Shown here one piece after another: positions 1 through 6,820 of a DNA stretch of 6,882 nt. The notes under the pieces were generated by a model that made no database searches, had not been told where the DNA came from, and was given only the letters and a program-made list of their open reading frames with translations. Both the position numbers and the translations under genes were made by a program. The stretch spans positions 1 to 6,882 of the forward strand of contig CAMWKC010000112.1 of the NCBI GenBank assembly GCA_947174735.1, written 5' to 3'. How positions within the stretch are numbered: the first letter of the stretch is position 1; every line of letters starts with the position of its first letter. Origin of the DNA: an uncultured Porphyromonadaceae bacterium (GTDB lineage Bacteria > Bacteroidota > Bacteroidia > Bacteroidales > Muribaculaceae).

Positions 1-58
1 CTTCAACCTTGATAAATATACCGAATTAAAGCAACGAGGCTTTCGCCGTGAATTCTAA
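1..58 (+). CDS. C-terminal end of a truncated upstream gene (conserved tail)
   Basis: Partial: only the last 18 codons and a TAA stop (56-58) lie in the window. The peptide reads FNLDKYTELKQRGFRREF. It matches the peptide at 2096-2149 at 17 of 18 residues. Over the 58 bp the two copies differ at eight positions, and seven of these are synonymous, so this reading frame has been kept as protein-coding in both copies. The family is not recognised. The second copy of the tail lies directly behind a DUF4417-like gene, in the +1 frame, so the upstream gene may be a DUF4417 relative or may share only this end module. A small membrane-protein ORF follows 73 bp downstream. Confidence 0.75.
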   Translation, partial: FNLDKYTELKQRGFRREF

Positions 59-131
59 TTTATAATGGCTATTAAATATACTTAAGTGATTAGCGTTAAC
101 CTAACAAACAGGCTGTTAATCGAATTAAATA

Positions 132-356
132 ATGAGAGTAAGTAACGTAGTAAATCGTAATGTGTGTTTGATATTAGCCATTTCATTTTTTGTAGGCCTT
201 ATATATTGTGTTTATGCGGTGTTGTACAAGGAGGCAACGTGGATAAGCCTTTATTCCATAGCGACTTCAACAGCTATATTCATAAGATTATATTTGGTCT
301 ACCGAAAACAAGTGAAAAATGGAAATATGTATGGTAAAGTCAACCTATTCAAGTAA
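132..356 (+). CDS. Small membrane protein with two predicted helices (74 aa)
   Basis: Family not recognised. The 74-residue product has two hydrophobic stretches, about residues 11-32 (from VCLILAISFFVGLIYCVYAV) and about 37-56, separated by a short charged turn (KEAT). It ends in a basic tail (YRKQVKNG and on), which would place the C-terminus in the cytoplasm. The ATG follows an A/T-rich stretch with no Shine-Dalgarno, as is usual in Bacteroidota. It starts 73 bp after the conserved-tail gene and stops 12 bp before a strong terminator hairpin, which supports it as the last gene of that transcript. Small two-helix membrane proteins behind a larger gene are a common form of immunity protein. 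That role is a guess from position only. It could also be a chance ORF. Confidence 0.5.
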   Translation: MRVSNVVNRNVCLILAISFFVGLIYCVYAVLYKEATWISLYSIATSTAIFIRLYLVYRKQVKNGNMYGKVNLFK

Positions 357-367
357 TAATAGCCTTA

Positions 368-406
368 AAAGAAATCTCCGATATCTATTATGTCGGAGAT
401 TTCTTT
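368..406 (+). terminator. Rho-independent terminator, probably bidirectional
   Basis: A perfect 14-bp inverted repeat, AAAGAAATCTCCGA at 368-381 and TCGGAGATTTCTTT at 393-406, encloses an 11-nt loop. The right arm ends in a T-rich run (TTTCTTT) and the left arm starts with A residues, so it could stop transcription from both sides. It lies 12 bp after the stop of the small membrane protein and just outside the transposase remnant. Confidence 0.85.
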
Positions 407-436
407 GTCCTGACGTCGTCAACGTGTCACCCAAAA

Positions 437-740
437 TTAGTCAGTAAATAGAGGGGCGATGCGTTGATGTCGTTTCATGAGCAAGGTTTTGCTAATGGTC
501 TCCTTGTTTTGAGGGGATCTTATCTGTATTATTACGATTGTTTGTGCAAGGCGCCAGTATCTTGTCCACGCTCATTCTGATTTCTGAGAGTTTGAGCAAC
601 CGTTCCATTACCTTGTAGACTTTCAAAGCCACAAAGCAGATGCAGACATGCGCCTCGATTCTGCGACGTGTGAAGTGGAACATCGGTCGTATCTCTATCT
701 TTGATTTAAATATGCTGAAAGTCCTTTCGACATTCCAGAG
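437..740 (-). pseudogene. IS4/IS1634-type transposase, C-terminal fragment, frameshifted
   Basis: On the minus strand, 740 to about 546 encodes a peptide typical of the C-terminal end of DDE transposases of the IS4 superfamily (IS1634-like). It begins LWNVERTF, continues through SKIEIRPMFHFTRRRIEAHV, and runs on as a hydrophobic CICFVALKVYK segment. The glutamate in VER is at the position of the last catalytic acidic residue of this fold. The frame is lost after DKILA. One extra C near 545 shifts it to a premature stop at about 492. Reading on without that base gives LAQTIVIIQIRSPQNKETIS and then KTLLMKRHQRIAPLFTD, with a stop at 437-439, the normal sort of C-terminus. About 100 residues remain of a protein normally several hundred long. 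The catalytic core and 5' end are missing, so the element is dead. The left end of the IS may lie near 424 (GTGTCACCCAAAA), but no partner inverted repeat is in view. Confidence 0.85.
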
Positions 741-863
741 GTTATTGTTGATCCTAAAACAGGTGCTATCGGGCGCATCTCTCATGATGATGGAAATGTA
801 TTTAAACCGGATTCAGAAATGTGGACTCTTATAAATATTCTAAGCAAATGGCGGAAAAAGTAA
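741..863 (+). pseudogene. C-terminal stub of an unidentified gene truncated at the IS remnant
   Basis: A 40-codon frame begins where transposase homology ends. It reads VIVDPKTGAIGRISHDDG, then NVFKPDSEMWTLINILSKWRKK, and stops with TAA at 861-863. It has the look of real protein (balanced composition, a basic amphipathic end) and its stop overlaps the next gene by 16 bp, as in an operon. An in-frame TGA lies about 40 bp upstream, inside the transposase-derived DNA, and there is no convincing start, so the 5' part appears to have been removed by the insertion or a later deletion. The family is not recognised. The position directly before a small acidic gene would suit the end of a toxin whose immunity gene follows, but there is no direct evidence. 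Confidence 0.5.
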
Positions 864-1258
864 TATTGAACAATTGGAGTCCTCAGGATCCAATCATTAC
901 ATCAGCTGACTTAGGCTGGCGTAAATCTGATTACCTTGATGCGGAGTCATACAATTCTGAAAAGGTATTCAATTATTTCTGGAGGAATTTTAATTCCATC
1001 ATCTTCTACTATACTAAAGATGGTAATTTCTACGAACTCTTCATGGAGGGTAATCCATTTAAATTTTGGAGAGTACGAAATCTTCCTGCTTGGAACGGGG
1101 TATGGATAGTGGATAAAATTGCGTGGAATGATCATGAAGAAGGTGATGTGCTGTTTACCTTCAATGATGATACGGATCTTTGGTCTGAATTGAAAGTTGA
1201 TGCTATCCCTATCGGAGAAGTAATCAAGCAATCAGTAATCGCTGAAATCAACATCTGA
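848..1258 (+). CDS. Acidic, tryptophan-rich 136-aa protein, possibly immunity-like
   Basis: Family not recognised. The frame is open from a GTG at 821. I prefer the ATG at 848, which gives MAEKVILNNW and overlaps the stop of the preceding stub by 16 bp. The product is soluble, with no signal peptide or membrane segment. It is strongly acidic (about 22 D/E against 12 K/R) and has eight tryptophans and many other aromatics. Sequence such as FYELFMEGNPFKFWRVRNLP, with alternating aromatic residues, suggests a mainly beta fold. The DUF4417-like gene begins 2 bp after its TGA, so the two are almost certainly co-transcribed. Small acidic proteins behind truncated C-terminal modules are often immunity proteins of polymorphic toxins, and that is my best guess for its role. 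Confidence 0.75.
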   Translation: MAEKVILNNWSPQDPIITSADLGWRKSDYLDAESYNSEKVFNYFWRNFNSIIFYYTKDGNFYELFMEGNPFKFWRVRNLPAWNGVWIVDKIAWNDHEEGDVLFTFNDDTDLWSELKVDAIPIGEVIKQSVIAEINI

Positions 1259-1260
1259 AT

Positions 1261-2049
1261 ATGGGAGCGTATCATTTACAATTGAGTTTGCCATTCTGGG
1301 AGGATGGAGAAATTCACGAAGCTATTTCCTCTGTCCGAGGAAAATTAGTAGATGATTTATCTCAATGGTCGTTAAAAAAAGCTACTTTAGGATTAATCCG
1401 TAGTGATCTGACAAAAGATCTTGAGAAAACACAGGAGGGGTATCCGATAGTAAAAGCTTACAATGGAAAGTTGCCGGCTTCCATTGTAGAAGTCGGTAAA
1501 ATAGGAAAATGCAAACAACCGGGAGCGTGGCTGAATGGATTTTCTGATGACGTAATCTTGGATAGGATATGGAAACGACCTTGTGATTACCTTAATAAGA
1601 TACCTTTAGGAGGTGGTATAATAGCCCCGGATTTTTCAGTTAAGCTTCATATGTCGCCTAAAGAGAAGGAATATAATATATTCAGACGCAATGCTATTGC
1701 TGCTATTGCTCAGAAATACGATTTCCCTACAATAATTCCTCTGACATGGGCGGAATACGCTTCATTTGAATATTGCTGTAATGGTATAGAACCGGAAGGG
1801 ATTTACGCAATTAGCAATATTGGGGTAATGAATGATTTTATATCGAGAAAACTGTTCAGGGTTGGACTAATGGAGATGGTCAGACTATTAAATCCCTTGG
1901 GATTTATTCTTTACGGTTATCCCATGGAGAATACCTTTGGTGTTCCAACTACTCTTTACAGAAATCCTCATTATGCGTTAAGGAAGCGAAAAACCGTATC
2001 ATTATATGAGGATTTTAGTAGTAATCAGTATCGTCTTAGAAAATCCTAA
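1261..2049 (+). CDS. DUF4417-like protein (262 aa, probably frameshifted at its 3' end)
   Basis: Residues of about 85-230 resemble the DUF4417 family, a domain of unknown function found in bacteria and phages. The matching features, in order, are a GFSDDVILDRIWKRP block (93-107), GGIIAPDFSVKLHMSP (118-133), a FRRNAIAAIAQKYDFPTIIP stretch (141-160) followed by LTWA and an aromatic SFEYCCNGI, then ISNIGVMN (184-191) and an EMVRLLNPLGFILYGYP segment (205-221). The N-terminal 85 residues are not recognised. The ATG lies 2 bp after the stop of the preceding gene. The frame ends QYRLRKS with TAA at 2047-2049. However, if one base (A2038) is skipped after the CTT codon, reading continues as ENPNEMVWPTPK into the tail that is also found at the start of the window, giving about 296 residues. 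So the gene is either broken by a one-base insertion or read through by +1 frameshifting. The molecular function is unknown. The family call is from recalled sequence pattern and is moderately sure. Confidence 0.75.
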   Translation: MGAYHLQLSLPFWEDGEIHEAISSVRGKLVDDLSQWSLKKATLGLIRSDLTKDLEKTQEGYPIVKAYNGKLPASIVEVGKIGKCKQPGAWLNGFSDDVILDRIWKRPCDYLNKIPLGGGIIAPDFSVKLHMSPKEKEYNIFRRNAIAAIAQKYDFPTIIPLTWAEYASFEYCCNGIEPEGIYAISNIGVMNDFISRKLFRVGLMEMVRLLNPLGFILYGYPMENTFGVPTTLYRNPHYALRKRKTVSLYEDFSSNQYRLRKS

Positions 2050-2152
2050 TGAGATGGTATGGCCTACACCGAAACGTGAGGCTAATCTTTACAGCTTCAA
2101 CCTTGATAAATACACTGAATTGAAACAGCGAGGTTTTCGCCTTGAATTTTAA
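2039..2152 (+). other. Conserved C-terminal coding tail in the +1 frame after the DUF4417-like gene
   Basis: In frame 2, from GAA at 2039 to TAA at 2150-2152, the sequence reads ENPNEMVWPTPKREANLYS, then FNLDKYTELKQRGFRLEF. The last 18 residues repeat the peptide at the start of the window with one change, and the DNA differences are almost all in third codon positions. This tail is therefore, or recently was, translated. The frame is open from 1982 and contains an ATG at 2006, so an independent 48-aa peptide is possible, but a tail joined to the upstream gene by a one-base shift near 2038 is simpler. The stop is one base from the stop of the convergent ATPase gene. Confidence 0.65.
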
Positions 2153-2153
2153 G

Positions 2154-3500
2154 CTATTTCAGAGCGCTTAGGTCAAGCTTAAACTGTAGCGGCGGTATCT
2201 GAACGGGCCGTATGAACATAGTCATATATACGGGCAGATATATTATCTGTCCCTTAGCGGATACATTATCTGTACAAAGTACTATAGCTTTAGGAATTGA
2301 AGAATAGTCGACAAGAAGATTTGTCAGTGCTGAGTGGCGGCTATAGGACTTCCCGGATTTGACTTCTATAGGTAGTACGGTACCGTTCAGAAATATAAGA
2401 AAGTCTACTTCACCACGTCTCTTATTATTGTAATAATACGGAGTAATTGTATTCGCTGTAAATTCCTGAGCTACTAAATTTTCAAAGATTGCTCCAAAGT
2501 TTATCATTTCGTCACCGGTCAACAAACGTAACTGTATTCCATCTCCATATTGAGCGCATAATAACCCTATATCATTAGAGAATAGTTTGAATAGGTTTCT
2601 GGTCTCTGAAAGTTTTAAGGGTGCTATCGGATTTTCTACATTAAAGACAGGTATAGCGACTCCTGCATCCTTGAGCCATAGAAAGCTATCTTGATAGCGT
2701 ATAAATTTAGCATGTTGATTCAGAGCCTTAATGATGAAGCGTTTGTTTTTCGCATCAAGTTCTGAAGGTATAAGATCGAATATTTCTTTGATTTTTACTT
2801 TCTCACTTTGTGTAGCGTATTGAGCTATATCACGACGGTAAAGATTAATTATATCTGACTGAGTCTGAATTACCGTCTGAAGATTATTGTCGCGTAAATA
2901 AGCATCAACCGCGGCAGGCATTCCTCCTACTACTGTGTAAAGACGTACAATTTCCATCATTTTCTGATGTACTACCGTATCAACCTGACTATAGTTTAGA
3001 AAACATTGTTCAAGAGATTCTATTATATGTTCTCCGACCCCTAAGTTAATGGCAAATTCTTTGAGTGTCAGTGGAAACATTTCTTTGATACCTAAGTAAC
3101 CGACCGGTTGTGAACGTAGATCATGAAGTTCAACTCCTAAGAGTGAACCGCTTAGAATATATCGGTAATCTCCTTGGTCAACCAGAAATTTGATTTGAGT
3201 GACTACTTCAGGACAGGCTTGTACTTCATCGAAGAATATAAGAGTTTCGTTCTTAATTAAAGGTTGTGTAGTAAATGCGGATAGTCTTAAAAGAATATCT
3301 TCGGTATTTGATATGTTTCTGAATATGTTACATGCTGCCGGACTCTCTATAAAATTAATTTCTATGAAGCTTTTGAAGGATTTGCCAAGTTGACGTGCGG
3401 AATATGTCTTACCTGTCTGACGTGCACCGGTAAGCATTAAAGCATTATTGGAAGTTTGATAATAATTAATTAGGTATTGGGTAATTTCACGGTATAACAT
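2154..3500 (-). CDS. AAA ATPase with C-terminal DUF4143 domain (448 aa)
   Basis: This is a member of the large AAA_14/DUF4143 family, which is abundant in Bacteroidales; its cellular role is not established. The N-terminal ATPase has a Walker A GARQTGKT at residues 25-32, a Walker B LIFFDE at 87-92 and a downstream ILSGSLLG (115-122) at the sensor position. The C-terminal DUF4143 part has the PD-(D/E)XK-like signature GEVDFLI (363-369) and IEVKSGK (378-384), with D366, E379 and K381 in nuclease-like positions. No signal peptide or membrane segment is seen. The length is normal for the family and the frame is intact. The ATG at 3498-3500 follows a leader of about 45 nt from a predicted promoter inside tandem 33-bp repeats. 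The gene converges on the plus-strand cluster. Such genes move often between genomes and are commonly found alone, as here. Confidence 0.93.
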   Translation of the reverse strand: MLYREITQYLINYYQTSNNALMLTGARQTGKTYSARQLGKSFKSFIEINFIESPAACNIFRNISNTEDILLRLSAFTTQPLIKNETLIFFDEVQACPEVVTQIKFLVDQGDYRYILSGSLLGVELHDLRSQPVGYLGIKEMFPLTLKEFAINLGVGEHIIESLEQCFLNYSQVDTVVHQKMMEIVRLYTVVGGMPAAVDAYLRDNNLQTVIQTQSDIINLYRRDIAQYATQSEKVKIKEIFDLIPSELDAKNKRFIIKALNQHAKFIRYQDSFLWLKDAGVAIPVFNVENPIAPLKLSETRNLFKLFSNDIGLLCAQYGDGIQLRLLTGDEMINFGAIFENLVAQEFTANTITPYYYNNKRRGEVDFLIFLNGTVLPIEVKSGKSYSRHSALTNLLVDYSSIPKAIVLCTDNVSAKGQIIYLPVYMTMFIRPVQIPPLQFKLDLSALK

Positions 3501-3552
3501 ACAATTAGCTTATTTGTAATATAATAGAGCTTTTCTGTCCGTTTTTCCAATA

Positions 3553-3583
3553 CAAAAATAGACATTTCTGTCCGTTTTTCCAA
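3553..3583 (-). promoter_or_regulatory. Predicted promoter of the AAA ATPase gene
   Basis: On the minus strand a TTG (3583-3581) is followed after 20 bp by TATTTTTG (3560-3553), a full match to the Bacteroidota -7 consensus TAnnTTTG. The start of transcription would fall near 3545, about 45 nt before the ATG. The -7 box lies in the arm of 33-bp unit 2 where that unit differs from unit 1, so the same position in unit 1 (TCCGTTTTTT) does not make a promoter. Confidence 0.6.
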
Positions 3584-3584
3584 T

Positions 3585-3612
3585 AAAAAAACGGACATTT
3601 CTGCCCGTTTTT
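3585..3612 (-). terminator. Rho-independent terminator of the ABC-F/Dabb operon
   Basis: Read on the minus strand, AAAAACGGGCA (3612-3602), a GAAA tetraloop (3601-3598) and TGTCCGTTTTT (3597-3587) form an 11-bp stem with one G-U pair. The run of T residues continues to 3586. This GNRA-capped stem with a U-tract lies 26 bp beyond the Dabb stop codon, as expected for an intrinsic terminator. A competing 11-bp perfect hairpin (3569-3579 with 3587-3597) can also form across units 1 and 2. Confidence 0.75.
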
Positions 3613-3637
3613 CCAATAATAAGCTCTGAGTAGATTC

Positions 3638-3934
3638 TTATTTAACTTCGTAGTCCACGCAAGCGCGTGCCTCACGGCAGGGAGCTATAATAGCAGCAGC
3701 TGCTACGTGAGCAGGATGTGTAGCATATTTGGCTACATCAGCCATTGTAGGAACAGTAGCAGTAAGTACTATGTCCCAGTCTTCGGCAGGGTTTTCATTG
3801 ATACCTACTTCCATACTTTCAAGTACCTCTATCTGTGCAGGCAGAGCAAGCAAGGCGATCTTGAAAGCTTCGGCTGCAGCACGGCGTTCTTCAGCTGTGC
3901 CGCTTAGTTTAAATGAAACTATATGCTTAACCAT
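3638..3934 (-). CDS. Dabb (stress-responsive alpha/beta barrel) family protein, 98 aa
   Basis: This is a single-domain member of the dimeric alpha/beta barrel (Dabb) family. It begins MVKHIVSFKL, with the conserved histidine and phenylalanine of the first strand, and continues with a helix (TAEERRAAAEAFKIALLALP), the strand IEVLESMEVGIN, the strand WDIVLTATV, a helix with the typical THPAHVAAAAII segment, and a final VDYEVK strand. The length of about 100 residues is normal. The family has members with varied or unknown roles, so no reaction is assigned. It starts 26 bp downstream of the ABC-F stop on the same strand and has no promoter of its own that I can see, so it is likely the second gene of that operon. 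The hairpin terminator follows its stop. Confidence 0.9.
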   Translation of the reverse strand: MVKHIVSFKLSGTAEERRAAAEAFKIALLALPAQIEVLESMEVGINENPAEDWDIVLTATVPTMADVAKYATHPAHVAAAAIIAPCREARACVDYEVK

Positions 3935-3960
3935 AAACTGTTGGGATTATAGATTGAAGT

Positions 3961-5849
<1,889 letters not shown>

Positions 5850-6629
5850 ATGAAAAGATTTATCCTAAGTGCCATAGCGGCTTTAGCTCTGGTATCCACA
5901 GCCGGGGCACAGACTCAGACTCCGGAAGAGTTTGTAAGTGATTTCAGCAAGTTTGTAGGCTTTGTGTCAAGTAATCGTCATCTTAAACCGGCTACTCTTG
6001 AACGTGCTGATTCTATATATGGTGTTTACACGCAGGAATTTGATAACGATTATAAATCTTTGATGACCGAAGAGCAGAAAGAGGAATTTTATAAGGCCAA
6101 GGGTCGTTATGAACATTTCCAGCTTAAAGCCCGTGCTCACAGTGTTGAGGAAAAAGGCGCGAAGAAGATAAAGCATGCCAAGGCTGACGGAAAGAAAATT
6201 ATTAAGAAGGTTGATGCCAGTGTAGATAACTCTGTAGAGGAAGGTAAGAACTTCGGAGAAAAGATGGTGGATAAGGGTAAGGTAGCTGTTAAGAAAGGTA
6301 AGAAAAAAGGTGCACAGCTTGTAGATCAAGGTGAGGAAGCTGTACAGAAGGGTAAGAAGAAAGGAGCCAAGCTGGTGGAAGAAGGCAAAGAGAAAGGTTC
6401 CGAACTAGTAGAACAGGGCAAGGATAAAGGAACTCAGCTGGTGGAAGAAGGCAAAGAGAAGGGTTCTGATCTCGGTAAGAAGATGAAAAAGGCCGGTCAT
6501 AAGGTAGGTAAGTTTACTCACAAGGCTATCGAGGCTGTTGATTCAGCGGGTCATCGTGTAGGTCGCGGTATAGAGACCGGTTATGACGAAAGTGCTGCCT
6601 GGTTGCGTGGTCTCTTCGATAAGAAGTGA
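5850..6629 (+). CDS. Secreted Lys/Glu-rich protein with 11-residue amphipathic repeats (259 aa)
   Basis: The protein begins with a clear Sec signal peptide (MKRF, hydrophobic core, STAGA then QTQ; cleavage after residue 20), so it is periplasmic or exported. No lipobox cysteine is present. Residues 21-95 form a likely helical domain rich in charged and aromatic residues, not recognised. From about 100 on it is lysine-rich and lacks aromatics, except F135, up to the C-terminal region (about 217-259, ending ESAAWLRGLFDKK). Hendecads with glycine at the first position recur: 132-142, 150-160, then 168-178, 179-189, 190-200 and 201-211 without a gap. The pattern is G-K-x-K-G-x-x-L-V-E-x. The first three are separated by seven-residue GxxAVxK spacers. 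Such 11-mers form long amphipathic helices in LEA group 3 proteins and synucleins, which suggests membrane-surface binding or stress protection. The specific function is unknown. It is a single-gene transcript ending at a strong terminator. Confidence 0.85.
   Translation: MKRFILSAIAALALVSTAGAQTQTPEEFVSDFSKFVGFVSSNRHLKPATLERADSIYGVYTQEFDNDYKSLMTEEQKEEFYKAKGRYEHFQLKARAHSVEEKGAKKIKHAKADGKKIIKKVDASVDNSVEEGKNFGEKMVDKGKVAVKKGKKKGAQLVDQGEEAVQKGKKKGAKLVEEGKEKGSELVEQGKDKGTQLVEEGKEKGSDLGKKMKKAGHKVGKFTHKAIEAVDSAGHRVGRGIETGYDESAAWLRGLFDKK
6370..6466 (+). repeat. Internal 66-bp-spaced DNA repeat within the secreted-protein gene
   Basis: The 31 bp at 6370-6400 recur at 6436-6466 with one mismatch, an offset of exactly 66 bp or 22 codons (two hendecads). 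The intervening repeat is more diverged. This shows recent copying at DNA level inside an older series of protein repeats. Confidence 0.85.
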
Positions 6630-6677
6630 TTATTATCTACTACATCATAAATAAAGACAAATCAATTTTAACTTTAT

Positions 6678-6719
6678 AAAATCCCCGTGACAGTTGTTGC
6701 AGACTGTCACGGGGATTTT
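6678..6719 (+). terminator. Strong rho-independent terminator
   Basis: A 17-bp perfect inverted repeat (6678-6694 and 6703-6719; core TCCCCGTGACAGT) with an 8-nt loop ends in TTTT. It lies about 50 bp after the stop of the secreted-protein gene. The left arm begins AAAA, so it could also act on transcripts from the right. Confidence 0.9.
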
Positions 6720-6773
6720 AGTTAAAGACAGAATAATTTTTAGTTAAGTATCATAAATGTGGCAGATTATACT

Positions 6774-6781
6774 TATTTTTG
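6774..6781 (+). promoter_or_regulatory. Predicted -7 element for the exonuclease gene
   Basis: TATTTTTG matches the Bacteroidota -7 box TAnnTTTG and lies 39 bp before the ATG at 6821. There is no good TTG at the expected distance upstream, so only half of the promoter is supported. Confidence 0.45.
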
Positions 6782-6820
6782 TAAAGCAGGAATAGAAACA
6801 GATACTAATTAACCACGAAC

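Larger units (their letters stand above)
3520..3618 (-). repeat. Three tandem 33-bp hairpin-forming repeats upstream of the ATPase gene
   Basis: On the minus strand, three units of exactly 33 bp begin TATTGGAAAAACGG: 3618-3586, 3585-3553 and 3552-3520. Units 1 and 2 agree at 29 of 33 positions. The first 21 bases of units 2 and 3 are identical, and unit 3 then diverges. Each full unit is A5-CGG-(A/G)-CA, GAAA, TGTC and a T-rich arm, so it folds into a hairpin with a GAAA tetraloop. A 7-bp inverted repeat flanks the array (AGAGCTT at 3526-3532, AAGCTCT at 3621-3627). The units sit between two genes on the same strand and appear to do different jobs: terminator (unit 1), promoter (unit 2) and perhaps an operator or leader element (unit 3). 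Confidence 0.9.

Noticed and set aside
640..834. Plus-strand 64-aa ORF beginning MQTCASILRRVKW
   Set aside because: Its first half is antisense to the transposase remnant and its second half is out of frame with the stub, so it spans a junction by chance.
821..847. GTG start at 821 for the acidic 136-aa protein
   Set aside because: It would overlap the preceding stub by 43 bp. The ATG at 848 is a better start, although the GTG cannot be excluded.
947..1231. 94-aa ORF on the minus strand
   Set aside because: It lies wholly inside the acidic-protein gene and has no recognisable features.
3199..3393. Plus-strand 64-aa ORF inside the ATPase gene
   Set aside because: It is antisense to the Walker B region of an intact, recognised protein.
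3520..3618. CRISPR-like array
   Set aside because: The units are directly tandem with related, not unique, sequence between the 21-bp cores, the number is three, and there are no cas genes. A terminator/promoter duplication explains it better.
5967..6329. 120-aa hydrophobic ORF on the minus strand
   Set aside because: It is the antisense of the lysine-rich secreted protein. The Lys/Glu codons read backwards give Phe/Leu, so the frame is an artefact.
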